Source: Actinomyces slackii
GTDB taxonomy: Bacteria; Actinomycetota; Actinomycetes; Actinomycetales; Actinomycetaceae
Assembly (NCBI RefSeq): GCF_900637295.1
Contig: NZ_LR134363.1
Location: forward strand, 434,001 to 498,000
Length of the DNA stretch: 64,000 nt
Reading direction: 5' to 3'
The notes under the pieces are model-generated. The model had not been told where the DNA came from, searched no databases, and saw only the letters and a list, made by a program, of their open reading frames with translations. Position 1 is the first letter of the stretch, and every line of letters starts with the position of its first letter. This document shows, in pieces, positions 36,105-45,634 of this stretch. The translations under genes were made by a program, and so were the position numbers.

Positions 36105-39100
36105 ATGCACACCAATCCGCAGCTGACCGAGCAGCGCGCCGCCCGCACCCTGGAGCAGCGCATCATCCCCGCGATCCACACCGCCGTCGAGCCCCTGGAG
36201 CTGAGCGCCTGGAGCACTGAGGAGCCGGTCCCCTTCAGCCAGGCCGCCCAGCAGGACTACCGGCCCATCGCCGTGGGCGCCCCCTGGGGCCCGCCGTGGT
36301 CCACCACGTGGCTGCACGCCACCGGCTCGGTGCCCGCCGGGTGGAGGCAGCGGGAGGGCTGCGCCGTCGAGCTCGTCGTCGACCTGGGCTTCACCACCAC
36401 CCAGCCCGGCTTCCAGGCCGAGGGTCTGCTGCGCCGGGCGGATGGCTCGGCCATCAAGGCCGTCTCCCCGCGCAACCAGAGCGCCTCATGGTCCGGGGAG
36501 CCCGACGCCGTCGACATCTACATCGAGGCCGCCGCCAACCCGGATGTGGCCGGCGGGTTCGGATTCGCCCCCACGCCCTACGGCTACCGGGAGACGGCGG
36601 GAAGCGAGCCCCTCTACACGCTGCGCCGGGTCGACCTCGCCCTGCGGGACCTGACCGTGTGGGAGCTGGCCCAGGACCTGACCGTCCTGCTTCAGCTGGC
36701 CGCCGCCCTGCCCCTGGACTCCACGCGCCGGGCCCGCATCGACCTCGCCCTGGAGCGGGCCATTGACGAGGTCGATCCCCTGGACATCTCCGGGACCGCG
36801 GCCGCGGCCCGCGCCCGGCTGGCCGGGGTCCTGGCCAGCCCCGCCCACGCCAGCGCCCACCATGTCATCGCCACCGGGCACGCCCATATCGACTCGGCCT
36901 GGCTGTGGCCGGTGCGCGAGACCGTGCGCAAGTGCATCCGCACCTTCTCCTCGGTGCTGGCCCTCATGGAGGAGGACCCGGACTTCGTCTTCGCCTGCTC
37001 CTCGGCCCAGCAGTACGCCTGGGTCAAGGAGCATGATCCCGGGCTCTACGAGCGCATCCGCCAGCGCGTGGCCGAGGGCCGCTTCATCCCCGTGGGGGGC
37101 ATGTGGCTGGAGGCGGACACCAATATGCCCGGCTCGGAGGCCATGGCCCGCCAGATGATCGAGGGCAAGTCCTTCTTCCTGGCGGAGTTCGGGGTCGAGA
37201 CCCTGGATGTGTGGCTGCCGGACTCCTTCGGCTACACCGGCTCGCTTCCCGGCATCATCAGGGCCGCCGGATCGCGCTGGTTCCTGTCCCAGAAGCTGTC
37301 GTGGAACGACACCGACGCCATGCCCCACCACACCTTCACCTGGGAGGGCATCGATGGCTCCCGGGTGCTGACCCACTTCCCCCCGGTGGACTCCTACAAC
37401 TCGGCTCTCAGCGTCTCCGACCTGCTCCACGCCGAGGCCAATTTCAAGGAGAAGGCCGTGGCCTCCTCCTCCATCGTCCCCTTCGGCTACGGCGACGGCG
37501 GAGGCGGCCCCACCCGCGAGATGCTCGCCGCCGCCCGGAGATTCGCCGACCTGGAGGCGGTGCCCACCGTTGAGCAGGCCAGCCCCAACACCTTCTTCGA
37601 GCGCACCGAGGCCGATCAGGAGACCCAGGGCGGGCTGCCGGTGTGGAGCGGGGAGATGTACCTGGAGTTCCACCGGGGCACCTACACCTCCCAGCTGCGC
37701 ACCAAGCAGGGGAATCGGCGCAGCGAGCACCTGCTGCGCGAGGCCGAGCTGTGGGCGGCCACCGCCGCCGTGCGCCAGGGCGCGGACTACCCCTACGAGC
37801 TGCTCAAGGACTGCTGGCGCACGGTGCTGCGCAATCAGTTCCACGACATCCTGCCCGGCACCTGCATCGGCTGGGTCTACCAGCGAACCGAGGCCGAGTA
37901 CGCCCAGGTGGCCGCCGATCTTGAGGCCGTCATCGACAGCTCCGCCGCCGCGCTGGTCGGCCAGGGCTCCCAGGAGCTCTGCCTCAACGCCGCCCCGTCC
38001 CCGCGCGACGGCGTGCCCTCCTTGGGGATCGGCCCCGCCACCGCCTGGGAGGGCGACGGCGTGGTCATCGAGCAGGACGAGGGCACCACGGTGCTGGACA
38101 ACGGCCTGCTGCGGGTGACCATCGACGGGGCGGGCCTCATCGTCTCCCTGGTGGACCTGGAGGCCGGGCGCGAGGTCCTGGCCGAGGGCCAGGCCGCAGG
38201 GCTGCTCCAGCTGCACCGGGACCTGCCCCGCCAGTGGGATGCCTGGGACATCGACCGGGAGTACCGCAACACGGTCGAGGATGTCACCGGCGTCAGCGAC
38301 CTGTCGGTGGAGCGCCGGGGCGCCCAGGCCGTGGTGCGCCTGAGCCGGCCGCTGGGCCAGGACTCCAGCGTGGCCCAGGAGATCCGCCTGTCGCCGGGCT
38401 CCAAGCAGGTGGTGCTGGACCTCGACATCGACTGGCATGAGCGGCAGAGGCTGCTCAAGCTCGCCTTCCCCCTGGATCTCAAGGCCGATGCCTCCACCGC
38501 CGAGATGCAGTTCGGGCATGTCTCGCGGCCCACCCACCAGAACACCTCCTGGGATGCGGCCCGCTACGAGATCTGCGCCCACCGCTGGATCCATGTGGGC
38601 GAGGAGGGCTACGGCGTCGCCGTGCTCAATGACTCGACCTACGGCCATGACGTGACCCGGGGCGTGGACCGCCTGGGCCGGCCGACGACGACGGTGCGCC
38701 TGTCCCTGGTGCGCGCCCCGCTCTTCCCCGACCCCCAGGCCGACCAGGGCCGCCACCGCCTGAGCGTGGCCCTGCGACCGGGCGCCGAGATCGGCCAGGC
38801 GGTCACGGAGGGCTACGCCTTCAACCTCCCCCGGCGCACCGTGCTGGGCGGCCGGGAGGTCGAGCCCCTGGTGGAGGTCGAGGGGCTGGGAGTCGTCGTC
38901 GAGGCGGTCAAGCTCGCCGAGGACCGCAGCGGCGATGTCATCGTGCGCCTCTACGAGTCCCGAGGGGCTCGCACCCGCGCCACGCTGAGCGCCGGCTTCC
39001 CCGTGGAGGGCATCGAGGCGGTGGATCTGCTGGAGCGGCCGGATCAGGGCGCCGGGGCGCAGCTGGAGGCCGGAGACGGGCAGAGTGCCGGGGACGCCGG

Positions 39101-39170
39101 GGACGCCGGGGACTCGGTGTCCTTCGAGCTCAGGCCCTTCCAGATCCTCAGCCTGCGCCTGCGCCGCTGA
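36105..39170 (+). CDS. GH38 alpha-mannosidase
   Basis: 1021 residues. GH38 signatures are GHAHIDSAWLWP (zinc ligands His and Asp at about 261 and 263), WLPDSFGYTGSLPGI (catalytic nucleophile Asp at about 373), and NQFHDILPGTCIG (another zinc His). The C-terminal half is beta-sandwich. No signal peptide is present, so it works in the cytoplasm on imported alpha-mannosides, releasing mannose. The ATG follows GGGAAAGGACCCCC. The reading frame is open about 650 bases further upstream across the permease gene, which is a GC artefact. Confidence 0.94.
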   Translation: MHTNPQLTEQRAARTLEQRIIPAIHTAVEPLELSAWSTEEPVPFSQAAQQDYRPIAVGAPWGPPWSTTWLHATGSVPAGWRQREGCAVELVVDLGFTTTQPGFQAEGLLRRADGSAIKAVSPRNQSASWSGEPDAVDIYIEAAANPDVAGGFGFAPTPYGYRETAGSEPLYTLRRVDLALRDLTVWELAQDLTVLLQLAAALPLDSTRRARIDLALERAIDEVDPLDISGTAAAARARLAGVLASPAHASAHHVIATGHAHIDSAWLWPVRETVRKCIRTFSSVLALMEEDPDFVFACSSAQQYAWVKEHDPGLYERIRQRVAEGRFIPVGGMWLEADTNMPGSEAMARQMIEGKSFFLAEFGVETLDVWLPDSFGYTGSLPGIIRAAGSRWFLSQKLSWNDTDAMPHHTFTWEGIDGSRVLTHFPPVDSYNSALSVSDLLHAEANFKEKAVASSSIVPFGYGDGGGGPTREMLAAARRFADLEAVPTVEQASPNTFFERTEADQETQGGLPVWSGEMYLEFHRGTYTSQLRTKQGNRRSEHLLREAELWAATAAVRQGADYPYELLKDCWRTVLRNQFHDILPGTCIGWVYQRTEAEYAQVAADLEAVIDSSAAALVGQGSQELCLNAAPSPRDGVPSLGIGPATAWEGDGVVIEQDEGTTVLDNGLLRVTIDGAGLIVSLVDLEAGREVLAEGQAAGLLQLHRDLPRQWDAWDIDREYRNTVEDVTGVSDLSVERRGAQAVVRLSRPLGQDSSVAQEIRLSPGSKQVVLDLDIDWHERQRLLKLAFPLDLKADASTAEMQFGHVSRPTHQNTSWDAARYEICAHRWIHVGEEGYGVAVLNDSTYGHDVTRGVDRLGRPTTTVRLSLVRAPLFPDPQADQGRHRLSVALRPGAEIGQAVTEGYAFNLPRRTVLGGREVEPLVEVEGLGVVVEAVKLAEDRSGDVIVRLYESRGARTRATLSAGFPVEGIEAVDLLERPDQGAGAQLEAGDGQSAGDAGDAGDSVSFELRPFQILSLRLRR

Positions 39171-39192
39171 GGGCCTGGACGCGCCGGCGGGC

Positions 39193-40707
39193 TCAGCTGG
39201 GCCAGGCGGACTCCGCTTGGCCCAGCGCCTCCTTGGCCGTCACCTCGCCGGAGAGCCACTGGGTCAGGCCCTTCCACAGAGCGCCCGTGCCCACGTCGAC
39301 GGGCATGCGGTCCGAGGCGTCGATCCGCATCGTGGTCTCGCGGGACTGCAGGGTCACAGTGGCCTGGCGCGCCACCGCCGAGGGAATGGTCGAGGCATCC
39401 ACTCCGCGGTTGGCGGTGGCCACGCCCCCCAGCTCCACCCGGGCCTGGGCCCACCGGTCCGTGCTGAGATAGGTCAGGACCGCCTCCTGGGCCGGCCCCC
39501 GGGAGAAGGCCAGCACATAGTCCGTTCCCACCATGACGGCGTCGGAGTTCTCCTGGCTATCGGGGACGGTGAAGGCGGTCACCGTGTTGGAGGTGTCCAC
39601 GGCGGCGCCGCTGGGAGCCAGGGCGCCGGTCCGGTCGGTCCCCTCCTGCGCCGAGGCGGTGGTCTGGGGCGCTCCGGGAACGGTCGCCGTGGTCGTGCCC
39701 GAGGCGTCGGCGACAGCCGTGCCCGCCGGCAGCTGGCCCTCGAAGGAGGAGGAGGCGTGCAGCATGAGGCAGCGGCCCTCGACCAGGGCCGCACCGGCGT
39801 CCTCGGGGGTCATCGCCAGGGCTCCCTCGCGTCCACCCAGCACATGGCCCGGGGCCAGCACCAGGGACTCGACCTCCTCCAGCGCGCCCACCGCCGCGGA
39901 ATCGTCCACCGGGATCTTGTGCTCCCACCAGGCGTCATAGGTGCCGGGCCCCTGCGTGGCCAGGAGGGCCTCCTCCAGCCAGTCGGTCATGACCCAGCCG
40001 GTGGCCTCGCCGTCGGCCACGCCCAGGCACCAGGGGGCCACGGCCCCGTCGGGGTGATCGGCGCGGATCCGCTTGGTCAGGGCCTGGAGCTCGGCCCAGG
40101 TGGTGGGGACCTCGTAGCCGGCCTGGGAGAAGGCCTGCGGGGAGTACCAGATCAGGGACTTCACCGAGGCCATGAGCGGGGCCGCGTAGGGCACGGAGTC
40201 GTAGGTGCCCGCCTGGGCCCACTGGCGGTCCCAGCCCAGCTCCACGTTGGCGTTGACCGCCTCGGGCAGGGGCTGGACGACGCCGGTGTCCACCATCTCG
40301 GTCACGAGCCCCTGTTGGGGGATGATCGCCAGATCCGCCAGCGCCTGGTGGCGGTCCTTCGCCGCCGGCGTGGCACCGCTGGCCGTGGCGGTGTCCGCCC
40401 CCGAGGCGGCCAGCAGGTCGGCCTCCAGGGAGGTGGAGCCGGTGTGGACGACGTCAATTCCCGTGCATCCCTCGAAGCGCACCAGCGAGGCCTCGAAGCG
40501 CTCGGCCTCCACGCCGGTGAAGGCCGAGACCACGGTGACCTGATCGCCGTCGAAGGTCCCGTAGACCTCGTAGGGGGTGCAGGCCTCGGCCGGGGAGTCG
40601 GGCCCGGAGCAGCCGGCCAGGCCGGCGCAGGCCATCATGAGGGCCAGGCCGGCTGCCAGGGGGCCGCTCCGGGCGCGGATCCGGGATGGGGGAGGGAGGG
40701 GAGTCAT
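39193..40707 (-). CDS. Second solute-binding lipoprotein (family 1)
   Basis: 504 residues with lipobox LAGC (Cys at about 33), then a Cys-containing start (ACTPYEVYGTFDGDQ). The family-1 binding-protein fold shows in the SLIWYSPQAFSQAGYEVPTTW segment and GWVMTDWLEEALL. A long Thr/Ala-rich insertion (ADASGTTTATVPGAPQTTAS) precedes the last domain. The start overlaps the HAD stop (ATGA). There is no permease next to it, so its transporter partners are elsewhere. It faces the mannosidase tail to tail. Confidence 0.88.
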   Translation of the reverse strand: MTPLPPPSRIRARSGPLAAGLALMMACAGLAGCSGPDSPAEACTPYEVYGTFDGDQVTVVSAFTGVEAERFEASLVRFEGCTGIDVVHTGSTSLEADLLAASGADTATASGATPAAKDRHQALADLAIIPQQGLVTEMVDTGVVQPLPEAVNANVELGWDRQWAQAGTYDSVPYAAPLMASVKSLIWYSPQAFSQAGYEVPTTWAELQALTKRIRADHPDGAVAPWCLGVADGEATGWVMTDWLEEALLATQGPGTYDAWWEHKIPVDDSAAVGALEEVESLVLAPGHVLGGREGALAMTPEDAGAALVEGRCLMLHASSSFEGQLPAGTAVADASGTTTATVPGAPQTTASAQEGTDRTGALAPSGAAVDTSNTVTAFTVPDSQENSDAVMVGTDYVLAFSRGPAQEAVLTYLSTDRWAQARVELGGVATANRGVDASTIPSAVARQATVTLQSRETTMRIDASDRMPVDVGTGALWKGLTQWLSGEVTAKEALGQAESAWPS

Positions 40708-41819
40708 GAGATCTGCCTTGCTCTTTCCACGAGTGCATCCAGGACGGCGGCGCAGCCATCGGACCACACCGGCGCTGTCAGGAGGTTGCCGCGGTCTCGC
40801 ACCCACTGGGGGGCGCTGCCCATGACGGCGCCCACCCCGGCCCACTCGATCATCTCGACATCATTACTGCCGTCGCCCACGGCCAGGGCGCGGGCGGGCT
40901 CCAGGCCCAGACGGGCCGTGAGGGCCTCCAGGGCGGATGCCTTGGTCACCCCCTGGGGGGCCACATCCAGCCAGGCTGTCCAGCCGATGGCGTAGGTCAC
41001 GGAGTGCAGGCCCGATTCGGCGACCAGGGCGCTGAACTCCTCGACGCCCATGCCGGGGGCGCGCAGCACCACGCGGGTCACCGGCCGGGAGCACAGCTCC
41101 TCCATGGAGACCACCTCCTGGCCCTCGATGAGCTCCCCGTCGGGGAAGGGCCGGGAGACCTTGAAGCCGCCGCCGGGAACCTCCACGGCGGCGATCCCGT
41201 CGGGAATGGCCTCCAGGAGGGCGGCGATGGCCGGGCCGGGGTCGAAGGTGCGCTGGTCGACGACCTCGTAGCCGCCGGGGGCATCGGGCTCCAGCCTCAC
41301 GGTCAGGGCGCCGTTGGCGCAGATCATCCAGCCGCTGGTCAGGCCCACATGCCGGGCCACCGGCATGGCGGCCTGGACGCCGCGGCCGGTGGAGATGACG
41401 ACGGGGACCCCGTAGGCGCGCAGGCGGGCGATGGAGGCCATGACCCGCTCGGAGACGCAGCCGTCCATGTCCAGGATGGTGCCGTCGACATCCAGCGCCA
41501 CCAGGGTCCTGGAGTCGGGGGCCAGGGGCGCGCCGCCGGCGGCCTCCAGGGCGTCGAGGTCGGCGATCCGGTCCTGGACCAGGCCGTGGTACTCCTCATG
41601 CCCGGGCCGACGGCGCAGCAGGGCGCCGGGGTGCTCGCTCGAGCCTCCCAGTCCCAGCTGCGGCACCAGGGGCTGACCGGAGGGCTGGATGGGATCGTCG
41701 ACGGCGGGCACCGCGGTCTGCCGCGCGGGCCGCGCGGGATTCTCAGCATTCTCAGCCCCGGGCTCTGCGCCCTCCGGCAGGCTGGTGGCGAGGCCGCCGT
41801 CGGCGGTGGGCACGGCCAT
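40704..41819 (-). CDS. Cof-type HAD phosphatase with N-terminal extension
   Basis: 371 residues. The HAD core starts near residue 105: LVALDVDGTILDMDG (nucleophile Asp at about 110), the VVISTGRG motif II, and AVGDGSNDVEMIEWAG motif IV, typical of Cof/sucrose-phosphate-phosphatase type enzymes for phosphosugars. The first 100 residues are a low-complexity, probably disordered extension, unusual in the family. It starts five bases after the serS stop. Confidence 0.88.
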   Translation of the reverse strand: MAVPTADGGLATSLPEGAEPGAENAENPARPARQTAVPAVDDPIQPSGQPLVPQLGLGGSSEHPGALLRRRPGHEEYHGLVQDRIADLDALEAAGGAPLAPDSRTLVALDVDGTILDMDGCVSERVMASIARLRAYGVPVVISTGRGVQAAMPVARHVGLTSGWMICANGALTVRLEPDAPGGYEVVDQRTFDPGPAIAALLEAIPDGIAAVEVPGGGFKVSRPFPDGELIEGQEVVSMEELCSRPVTRVVLRAPGMGVEEFSALVAESGLHSVTYAIGWTAWLDVAPQGVTKASALEALTARLGLEPARALAVGDGSNDVEMIEWAGVGAVMGSAPQWVRDRGNLLTAPVWSDGCAAVLDALVERARQIS

Positions 41820-41823
41820 GGCC

Positions 41824-43098
41824 TCAGGCCCCGGCCGCCGTGATGGCCTCCAGGCCGCCCAGGTAGGGCCGCAGCCCCTCCGGGACGCGCACCGAGCCGT
41901 CCGGGAGCTGGTGGTTCTCCAGGATGGCGACCATCCACCGGGTGGTGGCCAGGGTTCCGTTGAGGGTGGCCACGGGGGAGGTGCCGCTCTCGCGGCGCTC
42001 GCGCACGGCCAGGCGGCGGGCCTGGAAGGTGGTGCAGTTGGAGGTGGAGGTGACCTCCATCCAGCGCTCCTGAGTGGGCAGCCAGGCCTCGCAGTCGAAC
42101 TTGCGGGCCGCTGAGGATCCCAGGTCCCCGGCGGCGGTGTCGATGACCCGGTAGGGCAGCTCGACCAGGGCCAGCATCTCCTCCTCCAGGGCCAGGAGGC
42201 GGGCGTGCTCCTCGGTCGCCTCCTCGGGGCGGCAGTAGGAGAACATCTCGGCCTTGTTGAACTGGTGGACGCGGATGATGCCGCGGGTGTCCTTGCCCGC
42301 GGCCCCGGCCTCGCGCCGGTAGCAGGTGGACCAGCCCAGGTAGCGCCGCGGACCATCCGACAGGTCGAGGATCTCGTCGGCGTGGTAGCCGGCCAGGGCG
42401 ACCTCGGAGGTGCCGGTCAGGTAGAGGTCGTCGGCGCCCAGGTGGTAGATCTCATCGCTGTGGGCGCCCAGGAACCCGGTGCCGCCCATGACCTGGGGGG
42501 TCACGAGGGTGGGGGTGGTCATGGGGGTGAATCCGTGGTCCAGGGCCCGGTCCAGGGCAGCGGTCATGAGGGCCAGCTCCAGGCGCATGCCCCAGCCCTT
42601 GAGGAAGTAGAAGCGCGAGCCGGAGACCTTGGCGCCGCGCCGGGTGTCGATGATGTCCAGTCCCTCGCCCAGGGCCAGGTGGTCGGCGGGGGTGAAGCCC
42701 TCGGCGGCGAAGTCGCGCGGCTGGCCGCCCTCGTGGCGCAGCACGACGTAGTCCTCCTCGCCTCCGGTGGGGGCGCCGTCGATGAGGTTGTGGAACTGGC
42801 CGGCCAGCTCATCGAGGGCGGCGGCGGCCTCGGCGGCGGCGGCCTCGGCGGCCTTGACCCTCTCGGCGAGCTCCTTGGCCCGGGCCAGGACGGCGGGGCG
42901 CTCCTCGGGCGAGGCCTTGCCCACTGACTTCGAGACGGTCTTCTGCTCGGCGCGCAGGGACTCGAAGGCGCCCAGGGAGGCGCGGCGGGACTCGTCCGCG
43001 GCCAGGATCCGGTCCACCAGGGCGACGTCGGCGCCGCGGGCGCGCTGGCTGGCGCGGAAGGGCTCGGGGTTGTCACGAAGCGCGCGGAGGTCGATCAT
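41824..43098 (-). CDS. serS: Seryl-tRNA synthetase
   Basis: 424 residues: an N-terminal coiled-coil arm ([20 protein letters not shown] ... [19 protein letters not shown]) and the class II core. Motif 2 is [20 protein letters not shown] with [11 protein letters not shown], and motif 3 is [16 protein letters not shown]. Length and motifs are standard. It charges tRNA-Ser; two such tRNAs lie 14 kb away. First gene of a three-gene operon. Confidence 0.97.
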   Translation of the reverse strand: MIDLRALRDNPEPFRASQRARGADVALVDRILAADESRRASLGAFESLRAEQKTVSKSVGKASPEERPAVLARAKELAERVKAAEAAAAEAAAALDELAGQFHNLIDGAPTGGEEDYVVLRHEGGQPRDFAAEGFTPADHLALGEGLDIIDTRRGAKVSGSRFYFLKGWGMRLELALMTAALDRALDHGFTPMTTPTLVTPQVMGGTGFLGAHSDEIYHLGADDLYLTGTSEVALAGYHADEILDLSDGPRRYLGWSTCYRREAGAAGKDTRGIIRVHQFNKAEMFSYCRPEEATEEHARLLALEEEMLALVELPYRVIDTAAGDLGSSAARKFDCEAWLPTQERWMEVTSTSNCTTFQARRLAVRERRESGTSPVATLNGTLATTRWMVAILENHQLPDGSVRVPEGLRPYLGGLEAITAAGA

Positions 43099-43158
43099 GG
43101 GGCCGAGTCTATCCAGATCGGCCCCTGCCCTCAGCCGGCACAGGGCCGGGCGGGCGGC

Positions 43159-43686
43159 TCAGGCGGTTGCGGAGCGCCCGAGGTGCTGGTCGCGGTAGGC
43201 GATCCAGGCCGCCCTGACCTGCGCTGCTGTGGCGGCGGGGTCCCAGATGTCCTCGCGCTCCAGCCAGCGGACCAGGTCCTCGACCTGCTCAGGGGTCGCC
43301 TCCTCCCGGGCGTCGCGCAGGATCGTGATGGCGGTCTCGGTGTCGAGGTGCTGGGTGACGATGCCGCAGACCCCCTCCAGGACCCGGAGCAGGACCCCGG
43401 CGGACAGGTTCGCCCGCTGGGAGTAGGCCTGCCAGGCCTGGGCCAGGGAGGTGGTCAGCGTCCAGGAGTCCTGGGGCGGTGCCCCGGCGGCTTCGAGCTG
43501 CCGCCGTCCGGTGATGTGGTCGGCGATCGCCCGGCGATCCGCCGGCGTTGCCCTGACCCCGGTGAGGATGTCCTCGATGAGGGAGGCGGTGTGGGCCAGA
43601 TCCGGGGTGCTGCTCGCGCTCACAGCGGCCTGCGCCTGCCGTCGGCAGTCAGGGGATGAGCCTGTCAGGACGGAGTGCTGTGGCAT
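43159..43686 (-). CDS. Helical protein of unknown function
   Basis: A 175-residue soluble protein, mostly helical, with ASLIEDILTGVRATPADRR, LSAGVLLRVLEGVCGIVTQH and an Asp/Glu-rich second half (LVRWLEREDIWDPA). I recognise no family. The start at 43686 is preceded by AAGGAATTC. Its promoter carries an inverted repeat (43770-43793), so it is probably regulated on its own. Confidence 0.6.
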   Translation of the reverse strand: MPQHSVLTGSSPDCRRQAQAAVSASSTPDLAHTASLIEDILTGVRATPADRRAIADHITGRRQLEAAGAPPQDSWTLTTSLAQAWQAYSQRANLSAGVLLRVLEGVCGIVTQHLDTETAITILRDAREEATPEQVEDLVRWLEREDIWDPAATAAQVRAAWIAYRDQHLGRSATA

Positions 43687-43769
43687 GGGTGAATTCCTTG
43701 TCCTCGAGACACTCTGGTCGACGGCGGCCGGCGACATGGTCGCCGCCACCGCCAGCACGACTATGTCAC

Positions 43770-43793
43770 GGGAGTATAAATATTTCCACTCCC
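43770..43793 (-). promoter_or_regulatory. Promoter with inverted repeat for the helical-protein gene
   Basis: GGGAGT and ACTCCC flank a 12-base AT-rich centre. Read on the minus strand a TATACT (-10) overlaps the outer arm, with TTATTC 18 bases upstream. A repressor on the palindrome would block the promoter. Confidence 0.45.
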
Positions 43794-43852
43794 AAGGAAT
43801 AACTGTCCGCTCCCCGGTCCCCCGCCCTGACTCCCCGGCGGTGAGTCCCGGT

Positions 43853-43896
43853 GATGCTGTGAGGGCCAGGCCGGGTGGCCTGGCCCTCACAGCATC
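43853..43896 (-). terminator. 20-bp perfect hairpin after the 7-TM gene
   Basis: GATGCTGTGAGGGCCAGGCC and its exact inverse flank GGGT. It lies 44 bases after the stop codon of the seven-TM gene. There is no T-run. Confidence 0.6.
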
Positions 43897-43939
43897 GCCG
43901 GGCGGTTGTCGGGACGGGGCGGTGCCCCGACCCGCCGCC

Positions 43940-45055
43940 TCAGCGCGCGGGCAGGGCGCGCTGGCGGTCGCGGGCGGCGAAGGCCAGCCGCAGGGCGTAG
44001 AGCTCCTTGACGGAGGAGGCGACCTCGTCGTCGGGCATGAGGGCGCTGACCCTCATGAGCAGGCGGGTGCGCAGCCCCGGGGGCTGGGGCGCCGCGCTCT
44101 CACCGAGCAGGTGGATGAGCAGGTCGGCCGTCTGGTCGGGGTCGGAGGGATCCTCGCCCGTGAGCACGCCCGGGGCGTCGGCGGAGCTGCGGCGGATGAG
44201 GTGGAGGGCGTCATTGGTCTCGACAACCAGCCGGACCAGGCGCTCGCGCCGGGTGAGCCGATCCGCGGGGAGCATCACCCCCGGGTGGAGCCTGGTCACC
44301 TCGCGCCACAGGGGCTCGACGATATCGGTGCCCACGCTCGTGGCCAGCGCCGACTGCCCCTCGACGACGATGGTGCGGATGCCGCCCACCGCGATCATGC
44401 CCAGCAGGAAGGCGATGGTCGCCAGGAACAGCTGCCTGTGCACGGCGTCGTAGTCGGAGCCGACGCTCTCCAGCAGTGCGAGCCAGCCGACCACGACATA
44501 GCCCACGGCGGTGACGACCGAGCAGATCCCCAGGATGAGTGAGATCCGGGCGAGAAGCGGCTGCTGGCCCCGCATCAGCGCCCGGACGCAGCCGTAGCCG
44601 CAGGCGATGGCCGTGACCGCGATGGTCGTGTCGAACAGGCCGTAGTAGAGGAGGATCGCCGGGGAGCGGCCGGCCTCCGTGTAGGGGTACAGGCTCCCGT
44701 CGGACTGAAGCGGCATGAGCCAGAACAGCGCGCACTGCAGGATCCCGACGGCGCCCGCCAGCCACCAGTAGCGACGGGCCGCGCGCCGGGTGATGGAGGT
44801 GCGCCGGAAGGTCAGGACGAGGATGATCACCGTGGTCATGGTGACCAGGAAGATCAGGCGCTTGATCAGGTCGATGACCGGAACGTCCCCGAGAACACTG
44901 GTGCTTTCCCGCAGAACCGCCGATATGAGCATGGTGGCGGCGGCCCAGCGCAGCAGGACCGTGCGCGGCCCGCGCCCTTTGTGCAGCACCAGGACCACGA
45001 GGAGTAGGGCAACGGCGACGCCGACAACGATGAGAGAGGTGATGGAACCCGGCAT
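43940..45055 (-). CDS. Seven-TM protein (MAB_1171c-like)
   Basis: 371 residues with about seven membrane helices in the first 240 residues (LIVVGVAVALLLVVLVLHKG through LFLATIAFLLGMIAVGG). A cytoplasmic C-terminal part of about 130 residues has LHPGVMLPADRLTRRERLVR and an Arg-rich tail. This matches actinobacterial proteins called MAB_1171c putative transporter, almost always beside XRE and ImmA/IrrE genes. Probably a membrane sensor or effector controlled by that pair (inference). Confidence 0.82.
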   Translation of the reverse strand: MPGSITSLIVVGVAVALLLVVLVLHKGRGPRTVLLRWAAATMLISAVLRESTSVLGDVPVIDLIKRLIFLVTMTTVIILVLTFRRTSITRRAARRYWWLAGAVGILQCALFWLMPLQSDGSLYPYTEAGRSPAILLYYGLFDTTIAVTAIACGYGCVRALMRGQQPLLARISLILGICSVVTAVGYVVVGWLALLESVGSDYDAVHRQLFLATIAFLLGMIAVGGIRTIVVEGQSALATSVGTDIVEPLWREVTRLHPGVMLPADRLTRRERLVRLVVETNDALHLIRRSSADAPGVLTGEDPSDPDQTADLLIHLLGESAAPQPPGLRTRLLMRVSALMPDDEVASSVKELYALRLAFAARDRQRALPAR

Positions 45056-45157
45056 AGGCCTCGTGCGCTTTCTAGGAGAAGGGATGATCAGCGCCGCGAG
45101 CGCGGGGGTTCGCGGCGGCTAGGGCCACACCGACCCACACCGACATCGTACAGATTC

Positions 45158-45634
45158 TCACGGCCTGTGGGCCCTGGCAGCGCGTCCTGACAGGAAGTCG
45201 AGCAGGTCGGAGCCGCGAATCCTGCGGTTGAGCTCGAGCATGAGGCGAGTGGCGGTGAGCTCGGCACGCCGCTCCTGCGGGGTGTCGAAGGTTGTCCGGT
45301 AGCTCGCGGCGCTCCGCTCGGCGCAGACATCCCCGTGCAGGACGTGCGCGAGCTCATGGAGGATGGTCTGGGTGCAGTTGAGCGGGGCCAGCCGAGGGTC
45401 GTAGTAGACCTTGGCGGCGCTGCCGACCGAGACCGTCAGGCCGTTGACCTCGGCGCTCCGAATCCCCTCGGGGATGGGCGCGATGACCACGCGCATGCCG
45501 CGCAGGCGGCCGATCGCCTCCCCCAGGCTCTGCACGGTGGGGCGCTCGGGCCAGTCGATGCTGCTCAGGGCGTCCCGCTGATCCTGGAGGTCCTGGCGCT
45601 CCTCCATGTCCTGGGCTGCGCTCACTGCCATCAC
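45158..45634 (-). CDS. ImmA/IrrE-family metallopeptidase
   Basis: 158 residues: the zinc motif HELAH in TILHELAHVLHGD, an upstream beta region (VVIAPIPEGIRSAEVNGLTV), and ERRAELTATRLMLELNR with the third zinc-ligand Glu. ImmA/IrrE peptidases cleave or inactivate partner XRE repressors. Here the partner is encoded directly upstream with a four-base overlap. A 7-bp hairpin (GCCGCGA at 45093-45099 with TCGCGGC at 45110-45116) lies in the gap before the seven-TM gene. Confidence 0.9.
   Translation of the reverse strand: MMAVSAAQDMEERQDLQDQRDALSSIDWPERPTVQSLGEAIGRLRGMRVVIAPIPEGIRSAEVNGLTVSVGSAAKVYYDPRLAPLNCTQTILHELAHVLHGDVCAERSAASYRTTFDTPQERRAELTATRLMLELNRRIRGSDLLDFLSGRAARAHRP

Noticed and set aside
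36486..38756. 756-residue open frame antisense to the mannosidase
   Set aside because: Same type of high-GC shadow, with no domain signature.
41820..42356. In-frame upstream extension of the HAD phosphatase
   Set aside because: It overlaps the C-terminal half of serS in another frame and encodes only Arg/Pro/Ser-rich sequence.
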